Of a stretch of DNA of 12,655 bases, positions 1 to 6,333 are shown in pieces. The stretch is from Rhodobacteraceae bacterium UBA6141 (GTDB lineage Bacteria > Pseudomonadota > Alphaproteobacteria > Rhodobacterales > Rhodobacteraceae), in assembly GCA_002423245.1 (NCBI GenBank), contig DIVD01000086.1, positions 1 to 12,655 of the forward strand, written 5' to 3'. Below the pieces are notes generated by a model. The model worked only from the letters and a program-made list of their open reading frames with translations. It ran no database searches and was not told the DNA's origin. Position numbers and translations under genes: made by a program. Each line of letters begins with the position of its first letter. The stretch's first letter is position 1.

Positions 1-1191
1 GATGCGGTGATCGTCAACACCTGCGGCTTTCTCGACAGCGCCAAGGCCGAGAGCCTGGAGGCGATCGGCGAGGCGCTGCGCGAGAACGGCCGCGTGCTGG
101 TGACCGGCTGTCTGGGGGCCGATCCCGAGTTCATCACCGGGGCGCATCCCTCGGTGCTGGCGGTGACCGGCCCGCACCAGTACGAGGCGGTGCTGGACGC
201 GGTGCACAGGGCGGTGCCGCCGAGCCCCGATCCCTTCATCGACCTCTTGCCGGCGACGGGGGTTTCGCTGACCCCGCGGCACTACAGTTACGTCAAGATT
301 TCAGAGGGTTGCAACCACAAGTGCAGGTTCTGCATCATCCCCGACATGCGCGGCCGGCTGGTCAGCCGCCCCGCCCATGCGGTGCTGCGCGAGGCGGAAA
401 GGCTGGTCGAGGCGGGGGTGCGGGAGTTGCTGGTCATCTCGCAGGACACCTCCGCCTACGGGGTTGACCGCAGGCATGACCTGCACCCGTGGAAGGGGGG
501 CGAGGTGCGCAGCCATATCACCGATCTTGCCCGCGAGATGGGCAGGCTCGGCGCCTGGGTGCGGCTGCATTACGTCTATCCCTATCCGCATGTGCGCGAT
601 CTGATCCCGCTGATGGCGGAGGGGGCGATCCTGCCCTATCTCGACATCCCGTTTCAGCACGCGCATCCCGACGTGCTGCGGCGGATGGCGCGGCCCGCGG
701 CGGCGGCGAAGACGCTGGACGAGATCGCCGCCTGGCGCGCGGTCTGCCCCGGGATCACCCTGCGCTCCAGCTTCATCGTCGGCTATCCGGGCGAGACGGA
801 AGCGGAATTCCAGACGCTGCTGGACTGGCTGGACGAGGCGCAACTCGACCGCGTGGGCTGCTTTCAGTACGAAAACGTCGCCGGTGCCCGGTCGAACGCG
901 CTGCCCGGCCACGTGCCGGCCGAGGTGAAGCAGGAGCGGTGGGACCGTTTCATGGAAAGGGCGCAGGCGATTTCCGGGGCGAAACTGGCGGCGAAGGTCG
1001 GCACGGCGGTGCAGGTGATCGTCGATGCCGTGGACGCCGAGGGCGCGACCTGCCGCACCATGGCCGATGCGCCAGAGATCGACGGCAACCTGTTCATCGA
1101 CGAGGGCTTCGAGCGGCTTGCGCCGGGGGACATCGTGACGGTGACGGTGGACGAGGCGGGGGACTACGACCTCTGGGGGCGGCTGGGCTAG
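1..1191 (+). CDS. rimO: Ribosomal protein S12 methylthiotransferase RimO (5'-truncated by window edge)
   Basis: This radical SAM enzyme carries two [4Fe-4S] clusters and adds a methylthio group to the beta-carbon of an aspartate in ribosomal protein S12, in the cytoplasm. The reading frame is open from base 1 and ends at TAG 1189-1191, giving 396 visible residues. By alignment from memory with E. coli RimO (441 aa), about 45 N-terminal residues are missing, including the first cluster cysteine. The other two N-terminal cluster cysteines are visible at window residues 8 (NTCGF) and 37 (TGCLG). The radical SAM motif CNHKCRFC has cysteines at residues 104, 108 and 111. Diagnostic RimO stretches follow: LVISQDTSAYGVD, RLHYVYPYPH, LPYLDIPFQH and MADAPEIDG. 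The C-terminal TRAM domain ends in YDLWGRLG. Those stretches favour RimO over its relative MiaB. The next gene is convergent, and I see no convincing T-tailed terminator after the stop. Confidence 0.96.
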   Translation, partial: DAVIVNTCGFLDSAKAESLEAIGEALRENGRVLVTGCLGADPEFITGAHPSVLAVTGPHQYEAVLDAVHRAVPPSPDPFIDLLPATGVSLTPRHYSYVKISEGCNHKCRFCIIPDMRGRLVSRPAHAVLREAERLVEAGVRELLVISQDTSAYGVDRRHDLHPWKGGEVRSHITDLAREMGRLGAWVRLHYVYPYPHVRDLIPLMAEGAILPYLDIPFQHAHPDVLRRMARPAAAAKTLDEIAAWRAVCPGITLRSSFIVGYPGETEAEFQTLLDWLDEAQLDRVGCFQYENVAGARSNALPGHVPAEVKQERWDRFMERAQAISGAKLAAKVGTAVQVIVDAVDAEGATCRTMADAPEIDGNLFIDEGFERLAPGDIVTVTVDEAGDYDLWGRLG

Positions 1192-1313
1192 GCCGGGACA
1201 TGCTTGAAGCGGGACTATCGCGCAGGCATTCGTGCGGGGGCAGGCACGGCACCCCCGGGCCGGGCGCGGGGTTGCAGGTCATGCCCTGCCGGATGACCGC
1301 CAGCGCAGACTTC

Positions 1314-1370
1314 GCCCGGCGGTCTGCCCGCCCGGCAGTCTGTCCGCCCGGAAGTCTGCCCGGCAGTCTA
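1314..1370. repeat. Degenerate short tandem repeat at the PRC-barrel gene 3' end
   Basis: Four head-to-tail copies of a GCCCGGCAGTCTG-like unit start at 1314, 1330, 1346 and 1358, so the spacing is 16, 16 and 12 bp. The third copy has GGAAG where the others have GGCAG or GGCGG. The last copy contains the stop codon of the minus-strand PRC-barrel gene (CTA, 1368-1370), so the array is built from that gene's 3' end and lies between two convergent genes. It is a direct repeat rather than an inverted one, so it is not a normal hairpin terminator. Confidence 0.8.
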
Positions 1371-1733
1371 CACCCAGTAGGGCACCGCGCCGAAATAGCT
1401 GAAATAGTCCTCTTCCCACCTGCGGTCGCGGCGCCAGTCGTCGCGGCGGGCGGGGGCGCCCTGCAACTGGTCGGGGGTGATGTCGGTGACATAGCCGTCG
1501 AGGTCGGTGTCATAGCGCAGCTTGCTCCACGGGATCGGGTGGTGCTCCTCTCCCATGCCAAGGATGCCACCGAAGGCCAATACCGCATAGGCGACCTTGC
1601 CCGACGGCTTGTCGATCATCAACTCGTCGACATGGCCCAGCTTTTCGCCGCCGGGGCTGAACACGCGCGTGCCGTTCACGTCCTTCGACGAGATCTGCGG
1701 GTTCGCGGAGCTGCTTGCTGTGTGGTCCGTCAT
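1368..1733 (-). CDS. PRC-barrel domain-containing protein, probably stress-induced
   Basis: This is a 121-aa cytoplasmic protein with no signal peptide or membrane segment. Residues about 12-92 form a PRC-barrel-like domain (VFSPGGEKLGHVDELMID, then VAYAVLAFGGILGMGEEHHPIPWSKLRYD). A short, highly charged tail follows (DDWRRDRRWEEDY), ending in the aromatic sequence SYFGAVPYWV, an ending I recognise from related PRC-barrel proteins. The ATG at 1733-1731 is chosen because a strong AGGAGG (1742-1747) sits 8 nt upstream and the domain starts soon after; longer frames run into unrelated sequence. PRC-barrel domains occur in the H subunit of the photosynthetic reaction centre, in RimM and in many small proteins of unknown role; this one is a free-standing small protein, and its molecular function is unknown. 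An EcfG-type promoter-like sequence 39 nt upstream suggests general-stress control. The stop codon lies inside a tandem repeat. Confidence 0.9.
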   Translation of the reverse strand: MTDHTASSSANPQISSKDVNGTRVFSPGGEKLGHVDELMIDKPSGKVAYAVLAFGGILGMGEEHHPIPWSKLRYDTDLDGYVTDITPDQLQGAPARRDDWRRDRRWEEDYFSYFGAVPYWV

Positions 1734-1771
1734 ATCCTGATCCTCCTGTCCGGATGGGATGATGCAAGGAT

Positions 1772-1796
1772 AACGCGCCCTGGCCGCAGACGTTCC
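1772..1796 (-). promoter_or_regulatory. Candidate EcfG (general stress sigma factor) promoter for the PRC-barrel gene
   Basis: On the minus strand, GGAAC (1796-1792) is followed after exactly 16 bp by CGTT (1775-1772). The alphaproteobacterial EcfG consensus, as I know it, is GGAAC-N16/17-CGTT, so this is an exact match. Transcription would start near 1765, giving a leader of about 30 nt with AGGAGG in the right place. Function is inferred from motif and position only; it also requires that this organism has the PhyR-NepR-EcfG system, which the window cannot show. Confidence 0.55.
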
Positions 1797-1840
1797 GCAA
1801 GACGGGGCACGCCGCGCTGAACACCGCCGCCCCCCGCAGG

Positions 1841-1855
1841 CGGAACGCTGTTCCG
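1841..1855. promoter_or_regulatory. Perfect inverted repeat CGGAAC-GCT-GTTCCG (function unknown)
   Basis: Six-base arms (1841-1846 and 1850-1855) flank a 3-bp centre, about 45 bp upstream of the candidate EcfG promoter and 50 bp after the kinase stop codon. It could be a protein binding site or a small hairpin in the kinase 3' untranslated region. A short palindrome like this can also arise by chance in such GC-rich DNA. I do not recognise it as a known operator. Confidence 0.25.
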
Positions 1856-1905
1856 ATCGGGCCGGCCCATGCGGATGGCGCCCGCCCCCCCGGCGCCCCC
1901 CGTGG

Positions 1906-4596
1906 CTATGCCGCCTCGCGCGCCCGCCGCACCGGCAGCGCCACGCGGAACGCCGCCCCGCCCTGCCCCGGCACATAGGCGATGGTGCCGCCAAGGTTCG
2001 CCATGATCTCGCGGCAGATCGCCAGCCCCAGCCCGGCGCCGCCGGCGCGGGTGGTGTCGGTCAGCCGCGCGAACTTCTCGAATACCAGCGATTGCGCGGC
2101 GGCGGGAATGCCGCTGCCATTGTCGATGAAATCCACCTCGACGCGCGCGCCCCGCCGCCGCGCCCGGATCGTCAGTTCCGGGCGCTCCGCATCGCAATAC
2201 TTGCGCGCGTTGGAGATGAGGTTGATGAACACCTGCACCAGCCGGTCGGCATCGGTGAAGATCGCCACATGCTCGCCCGCCGGGTCGCGGTGGACGGTGA
2301 AGCGCCGTTCCGGCCGCGTCTGCCCCGCCGCCTGCAAGGCCCGGTCGATCAGGTCATGCAGGTTCGCGGCCCGCTGGTTCAGCTGCACCCGGCCGCTTTC
2401 CAGCACCGAGAGATCCAGAAGATCGTCGAGCAGCCGCGTCAGGCGGATCGTCTCGTCATGGATGATCCGGGCGTAGCGCGCTTGATCGGCGCCATCGAGC
2501 CCGCCCTCCATCAGGATTTCCGAAAACGCGCGGATCGAGGTCATCGGGGTGCGCAGCTCGTGGCTGATCTGGCTCAGGAACGCATCCTTCTGCACCGAGA
2601 GCGCCCGCAGCTTGCCGTTCGCCTCGGACAGCGCGCGGGCGGTGCGGGCCAGCTCCTCGGATTTCGCCTCCAGTTGGCTGGAATATTCCATGATCTGCTG
2701 CGCCTCGCTGGCGACCGCCATCAGGTCCTGCACCGAAACCGCGGCCCCCGCCGCGAACTGCGCGATCATCGCATGGGCGGTCGCGGCGCCGACCGATCCG
2801 GCCAGCCGCCGCTCCAGCGCGGCGATGAACTCGGGCGTGGTGTCGGGCAGGAAGCCGGCCTTGCCCTGCGCGGCCGCCTGCGCCTGAAAGAAGCCCTGCG
2901 CCGCGTCCGCGCCAAGGATGCCCTGCGCCATCGCCAGCAGATCCTCGGCCTCGGCGCCGCCGCGCGACCAGCCCCGCGTCGGCCCCGAATGGTCGAAGAC
3001 ATTGACGAAGGCCACGCCCTGAAGCCGCTCCATCGGCCCCGGAAAGGTCAGCAGCGACACCGCGCAGAACATCGCCGCGTTCAGCGACAGCGACCAGAAC
3101 AGCGCGTGCAGCAAGGGGTCGATCCCGCCGATCCCGAACAGCGCCTGCGGGCGCAGCCAGCCGATCCCCAGCGGCCCGCCCGCCATCAGATCGGCCGGAA
3201 ACAGACCGCCGCCGCCGAACGAGGGCAGGAACAGCGCGTAAAGCCAGATCGCAAAGCCCACCCCCAGCCCCGCCGCCGCCCCCAGCCGCGTCGCCCCCCG
3301 CCAGAAGAGGCCCCCCAGCATCGCCGGCAGGATCTGCGCGACCCCGACGAAGCTGATCAGCCCGATCGCCGCCAGCGCCGAAGACCCGCCCGACAGCGCG
3401 AAATAGCCGTAACCAAGCGCCAGCACCCCCGCGATCGACAGCCGCCGCGACATCAGCACCAGCCCGCGCACATCGCCCGTGGCCCGCGCCCCGCCCGACC
3501 TGAGGCGCAGCCACAGCGGCATCACCACATGGTTCGACACCATCGTCGCCAGCGCAATCGCCGAGACGATCACCATCGAGGTCGCCGAGGAGAACCCGCC
3601 CAAAAAGGCCAGCATCGCCAGCCCGCCCTGATCGAAGGCCAGCGGCAGCGTCAGCACGAACAGATCCGGGTTCGACCCCTCGGGCAGCACCTCGAGCCCC
3701 ATCACCGCGATCGGCACCACGAACAGGCTCATCGCGAAAAGATAGAGCGGAAAGGCCCAGCTCGCCGTCGCCAGGTGCCGCTCGTCCGAATTCTCGACCA
3801 CCATCACCTGGAACATCCGCGGCAGCGTCAGCACCGCGGCACCGGCGAGGAAGGTCAGCCCCGCCCATCGCCCCGGCTGCATCCGCCAGCCGGCAACCTC
3901 CGACGCCTCGATCCGCGCGAGGATGTCCGCCGGCCCGTCCGCCGCCACCCAGACCGTGAAGATCCCCACCGCCAGCAGCGCCACCAGCTTCACCACCGCC
4001 TCCAGCGCGATGGCGGTGACGACGCCGTTGTGCCGCTCGTTCGCGTCGAGATTGCGGGTGCCGAACAGGATGGTGAACAGCGCCAGCCCCGCCGCCACCC
4101 ACAGCGCGGTGGAGTTGCTGTCGCGCGCCGCCCAGCCCTCGGGCAGCGGCCCCGCGAAGACGTTGAAGGACAGCGTCACCGATTGCAGTTGCAGCGCGAT
4201 ATAGGGCGTCGCCGAGGCCACGCAGATCAGCGTGACGATCACGCCGAGCAGGTTCGACTTGCCGAAGCGCGACGAGATCAGGTCGGCGATCGAGGTCACG
4301 CGCTGCGTGCGCCCGATCCGCACCAGCTTGCGCAGCACCCACCACCAGCCGATCAGCACCAGCGTCGGGCCAAGGTAGATGGTGGCGAACTCGAGCCCGG
4401 ACCGCGCCGCATAGCCCACCGCGCCGTAGAAGGTCCAGGCCGTGCAATAGATCGACAGCGAGAGCGTATAGACCACCGGCGAGCGCAGCCAGCGCACCCG
4501 CCCGCGCCGCGCCTGCCGTTCCACCCGGAAGGCGACAAGGAACAGCATGATCACATAGCCGAGGCAGGCCGCCACCAGCAGGTTGAAGGGCACCAT
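1906..4596 (-). CDS. SLC5-STAC-type membrane sensor histidine kinase (CbrA-like)
   Basis: This 896-aa inner-membrane kinase has a sodium:solute symporter (SLC5) fold as its sensor. Residues 1-515 form about a dozen or more hydrophobic helices with symporter-like stretches (TAWTFYGAVGYAARSG; FLGGFSSATSMVIV). Residues about 548-645 resemble the STAC linker domain (DLLAMAQGILG; ALERRLAGSVGAATAHAMI). A coiled coil at about 640-668 leads to the HisKA domain with phospho-acceptor His679 (SQISHELRTPMTSIRAFSE). The HATPase_c domain has the N box (Asn796), the G1 box DNGSGI (825-830) and a G2 box (GGAGLGLAI). Unlike Pseudomonas CbrA, I see no PAS domain between STAC and HisKA. The ATG at 4596 overlaps the preceding stop codon by 1 nt (TGATG), implying translational coupling. 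The ligand is unknown, and whether it also transports cannot be told from sequence. A GC-only hairpin (1877-1897) after the stop has no T-tract. Confidence 0.92.
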   Translation of the reverse strand: MVPFNLLVAACLGYVIMLFLVAFRVERQARRGRVRWLRSPVVYTLSLSIYCTAWTFYGAVGYAARSGLEFATIYLGPTLVLIGWWWVLRKLVRIGRTQRVTSIADLISSRFGKSNLLGVIVTLICVASATPYIALQLQSVTLSFNVFAGPLPEGWAARDSNSTALWVAAGLALFTILFGTRNLDANERHNGVVTAIALEAVVKLVALLAVGIFTVWVAADGPADILARIEASEVAGWRMQPGRWAGLTFLAGAAVLTLPRMFQVMVVENSDERHLATASWAFPLYLFAMSLFVVPIAVMGLEVLPEGSNPDLFVLTLPLAFDQGGLAMLAFLGGFSSATSMVIVSAIALATMVSNHVVMPLWLRLRSGGARATGDVRGLVLMSRRLSIAGVLALGYGYFALSGGSSALAAIGLISFVGVAQILPAMLGGLFWRGATRLGAAAGLGVGFAIWLYALFLPSFGGGGLFPADLMAGGPLGIGWLRPQALFGIGGIDPLLHALFWSLSLNAAMFCAVSLLTFPGPMERLQGVAFVNVFDHSGPTRGWSRGGAEAEDLLAMAQGILGADAAQGFFQAQAAAQGKAGFLPDTTPEFIAALERRLAGSVGAATAHAMIAQFAAGAAVSVQDLMAVASEAQQIMEYSSQLEAKSEELARTARALSEANGKLRALSVQKDAFLSQISHELRTPMTSIRAFSEILMEGGLDGADQARYARIIHDETIRLTRLLDDLLDLSVLESGRVQLNQRAANLHDLIDRALQAAGQTRPERRFTVHRDPAGEHVAIFTDADRLVQVFINLISNARKYCDAERPELTIRARRRGARVEVDFIDNGSGIPAAAQSLVFEKFARLTDTTRAGGAGLGLAICREIMANLGGTIAYVPGQGGAAFRVALPVRRAREAA

Positions 4597-4937
4597 CAGC
4601 GCCGCTCCGGGCCGAAGCCGTCCCGCGCCTCGTCCTCCGGCGCCCCGTCCTCCGGCGCCCCCTCCTCCCGCGCCTCGTCCTCCGGCGCCTCGTCCTCCGG
4701 CGCCGGGCCGAGCCTGCGCGCCAGCATTGCGGCGGCGGCGATCAGCAAAGCCCAGACGGTGAACAGATAGACGCCCCCCGCCGCGGTCTCGGCCCCCGGC
4801 GTTCCGGCCGGGGGCCACAGGATCGGCAGCGCCACCAGAAAGGCGCCCAGCACCGGCAGCATCCGCGCCGCATCCATCAGCCGCCGCCGCCGGTAGCTGC
4901 GCCGCGCAAGGAACAGCGGCGTGCCGCGCGCGGGCAT
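4596..4937 (-). CDS. Small two-helix membrane protein with acidic repeat tail, possible partner of the sensor kinase
   Basis: I do not recognise a named family. The 113-aa product starts with a basic segment (ARRSYRRRR, 11-19), has two hydrophobic helices at about 27-42 and 53-72, and ends in a disordered acidic tail (79-105) of pentapeptides such as APEDE, AREEG and APEDG. The positive-inside rule places both ends in the cytoplasm. The ATG at 4937 begins 4 nt after the receiver stop codon; a start at Met21 (4877) is possible, but the basic N-terminus looks like part of the protein. Its stop overlaps the kinase start. Small two-helix proteins encoded directly upstream of symporter proteins are known as accessory subunits (for example YjcH with ActP). 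By analogy, it may bind the SLC5 domain of the kinase; that is inference. Confidence 0.72.
   Translation of the reverse strand: MPARGTPLFLARRSYRRRRLMDAARMLPVLGAFLVALPILWPPAGTPGAETAAGGVYLFTVWALLIAAAAMLARRLGPAPEDEAPEDEAREEGAPEDGAPEDEARDGFGPERR
4625..4699 (-). repeat. Five tandem 15-bp units coding for an acidic pentapeptide tail
   Basis: Five complete 15-bp units (consensus GCGCCTCGTCCTCCG on the + strand) start at 4625, 4640, 4655, 4670 and 4685, with a partial sixth from 4700. Read on the minus strand they encode Ala-Pro-Glu-Asp-Glu and variants. The unit is a multiple of three, so copy-number change keeps the frame. The copies are nearly identical in DNA, which suggests recent expansion by slippage. 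Confidence 0.85.
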
Positions 4938-4941
4938 GGCG

Positions 4942-5310
4942 CTAGAGTCCCGCCAGTTCGCGCAGCGTCGCCAGCACCTCGGCATTGGCGAAGGGCTTGG
5001 ACAGGAAGCGGTCGGCCCCGGCATGTTCCGCAGCATCGCGGGCGCCGCCCTGGCCCCTGGCGGTCAGCATCAGCACCGGCAGCGCCTGCAAGCCCGGATC
5101 GGCGCGCAGATCGGCAAGGATGTCGAAGCCCGACCGCCCCGGCAGCATCACGTCCAGCACCAGCACGTCGGGCAGGCTGGCGCGGATCGCGGCCAGTGCG
5201 GTTTCCCCGTCGGAATGCGTCGCGACCGACCAGCCATCGCGCGACAGGATGAAGCGGATCGCCTCGATGATGTTCGGCTCGTCCTCGATCAGCAGCACGC
5301 GCTTTTGCAT
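4942..5310 (-). CDS. Stand-alone receiver-domain response regulator
   Basis: The 122-aa protein consists of one CheY-like receiver domain with no DNA-binding or enzymatic output domain. The acidic pocket is present (Glu9, Asp10), as are the phospho-acceptor Asp53 (LVLDVMLPG), the switch Thr83 (MLTARG) and Lys105 (FLSKPF). It is the first gene of the operon that encodes the SLC5-STAC kinase 3' of it, so it is the likely phosphoryl acceptor of His679. Because it lacks an output domain it must act through protein contacts or as a phosphorelay intermediate; the final target is not in the window. The ATG at 5310 is the only sensible start, with a purine-rich GGGGGAG about 11 nt upstream. The stop lies 4 nt before the next gene. 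CbrA of Pseudomonas pairs instead with the NtrC-type regulator CbrB. Confidence 0.93.
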   Translation of the reverse strand: MQKRVLLIEDEPNIIEAIRFILSRDGWSVATHSDGETALAAIRASLPDVLVLDVMLPGRSGFDILADLRADPGLQALPVLMLTARGQGGARDAAEHAGADRFLSKPFANAEVLATLRELAGL

Positions 5311-5385
5311 GACATGCAGGCTCCCCCTTCCCGCAGGCGGGCGGAGGGGCGGTCCCGCCGCGCTCCGTTCCGTCCCCCGGGGCCG

Positions 5386-5415
5386 AGTATCGCGCGAAAG
5401 CGCCGGCGCTGTCAA
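5386..5415 (-). promoter_or_regulatory. Sigma-70-type promoter of the receiver/kinase operon
   Basis: On the minus strand a perfect TTGACA (5415-5410) is separated by 18 bp from GATACT (5391-5386), which matches TATAAT at 4 of 6 positions. The predicted start is near 5379, leaving a leader of about 70 nt before the receiver ATG. It lies in the 151-bp gap after the TetR-family gene stop and is the only good promoter I see for the operon. Confidence 0.6.
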
Positions 5416-5461
5416 AAGCAACCGCGCGTCCCCTCATCGCGCGCCGCCCGACACGCACCGC

Positions 5462-6154
5462 TCAGGGCGCCAGCAGCCGCCCGAACAGCGTGTCGAGGAA
5501 GCGCGCCGCCTCGGGGAACGGATCGCCCCCCCCGGGCCCCAGCACCGCGCGCACCTGCATGTCGAAATCGGCATAGTGCTGGGTCAGCGCCCAGATCGAG
5601 AAGATCAGGTGATGGGGATGCACCGGCGCGATCCTGCCCGCCGCCTGCCAGCCGCGGATCACCGCCGCCTTGTCATCGACCAGCGCCTTCAACTCGCCCT
5701 CGATCGCGGCGCGCATCCGCGGCGCGCCCTGCAGGATCTCGTTGGCGAACAGCCGGCTCTCGCGCGGATAGTCCCGCGACATCTGCAGCTTGCGCCGGAC
5801 ATAGGCCATGATCTCGGCCTCGGGCTCGCCCGCCGGGTCGATCGCGCGCAGCGGGTCGAGCCAGGTGTCCAGCAGCCCCGACAGCAGCGCCATGTGGATC
5901 GCCTCCTTGGAGGCGAAGTAATAGAGCAGGTTCGGCTTCGAGAGGCCCGCGACCTCGGCGATCCGGTCCAGCGTCGCGCCGCGAAAGCCCTGCGCCGAGA
6001 ACACCTCCAGCGCCGCGTCGAGGATCGCCTGCCGGTTGCGCCGCTGGATGCGGCTGCGCGGGGGCGCGGCATCCTCCGGCTCGGGGTCCGTTGCGCTGTC
6101 TGTCGCGGCCTTGTCCAAGCTCGTCTCCCCCCGCCATTCGCGGCGTGCCGTCAT
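5462..6154 (-). CDS. rutR: RutR-like TetR-family transcriptional regulator of pyrimidine catabolism
   Basis: The 230-aa protein has an N-terminal TetR helix-turn-helix (residues about 43-85; TLDRIAEVAGLSKPNLLYYF) and a C-terminal ligand domain closely resembling E. coli RutR, the uracil/thymine-responsive regulator. Shared stretches include SRDYPRESRLFANEILQGAP and HLIFSIWALTQHYADF. E. coli RutR is displaced from DNA by uracil or thymine; the same effector is inferred here. The gene is divergent from the aminotransferase of the pathway it probably controls, and RutR-type palindromes lie at 6263-6276 and 8418-8431. The ATG at 6154 has AAGGG 5-6 nt upstream. An alternative TTG start at 6117 follows a better GGGGGAGA and would remove a poorly conserved 12-residue N-terminus. 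Which start is used is not settled; residues 1-33 are variable and charged in either case. Confidence 0.88.
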   Translation of the reverse strand: MTARREWRGETSLDKAATDSATDPEPEDAAPPRSRIQRRNRQAILDAALEVFSAQGFRGATLDRIAEVAGLSKPNLLYYFASKEAIHMALLSGLLDTWLDPLRAIDPAGEPEAEIMAYVRRKLQMSRDYPRESRLFANEILQGAPRMRAAIEGELKALVDDKAAVIRGWQAAGRIAPVHPHHLIFSIWALTQHYADFDMQVRAVLGPGGGDPFPEAARFLDTLFGRLLAP

Positions 6155-6229
6155 TGCAGCCCTTGACAGCGCGCAATGCCGGGTTTTCCCTCAGGGTCAT
6201 GCGGCACCGGCATCTGCAACGCGCCGCGC

Positions 6230-6257
6230 TTGACGCGCCCCGCCGCTTTGATAGCGT
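6230..6257 (+). promoter_or_regulatory. Predicted promoter of the aminotransferase gene
   Basis: TTGACG (6230-6235), a 16-bp spacer and TAGCGT (6252-6257) are followed 5 bp later by the RutR-type palindrome. The -10 match to TATAAT is only 3 of 6, though it includes the key T, A and final T. The support comes from the second pathway promoter (8384-8411), which has the same spacer and the same TAGCGTG. Confidence 0.5.
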
Positions 6258-6262
6258 GCCGC

Positions 6263-6276
6263 TGACCGTCCGGTCA
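6263..6276. promoter_or_regulatory. RutR-type operator upstream of the aminotransferase
   Basis: TGACCGTCCGGTCA is a palindrome with six-base arms and a 2-bp centre. It matches the core of the E. coli RutR consensus TTGACCANNTGGTCAA, with the adjoining A at 6277 extending the match. It covers the expected transcription start downstream of TAGCGT and lies 57 bp before the aminotransferase ATG and 109 bp upstream of the regulator ATG, so repression and autoregulation are both possible. Binding is inferred. Confidence 0.7.
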
Positions 6277-6333
6277 AAGATTTCCGCCAACACCGGCCCC
6301 GCGCGTGATGCGCCGGCGCCAAGGAGAGCCCCC

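Noticed and set aside
1277..1298. GGTCAT-N10-ATGACC as a rimO terminator or RutR-like site
   Set aside because: The loop is long and there is no T-tract. The arms are oriented GGTCA...TGACC, the reverse of the operator form, and no relevant promoter is near.
489..1820. A 443-codon plus-strand frame overlapping rimO and the PRC-barrel gene
   Set aside because: It is out of frame with rimO, its translation is Arg/Gly/Ala low-complexity, and it crosses a clear convergent gene.
1877..1897. GGCGCC-N9-GGCGCC hairpin as a terminator of the kinase operon
   Set aside because: The stem is all GC but only 6 bp, the arms are self-palindromic, and no T-tract follows. Such pairs are common by chance here.
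2092..4770. An 892-codon plus-strand open frame antisense to the sensor kinase
   Set aside because: The translation is low-complexity, rich in Arg, His, Pro and Gln, as expected for the antisense of a GC-rich membrane protein gene. It has no domain and no ribosome site.
6163..6168. TTGACA on the plus strand as a further aminotransferase promoter
   Set aside because: No -10-like hexamer lies 16-18 bp downstream. It overlaps the region just upstream of the regulator start and is probably incidental.
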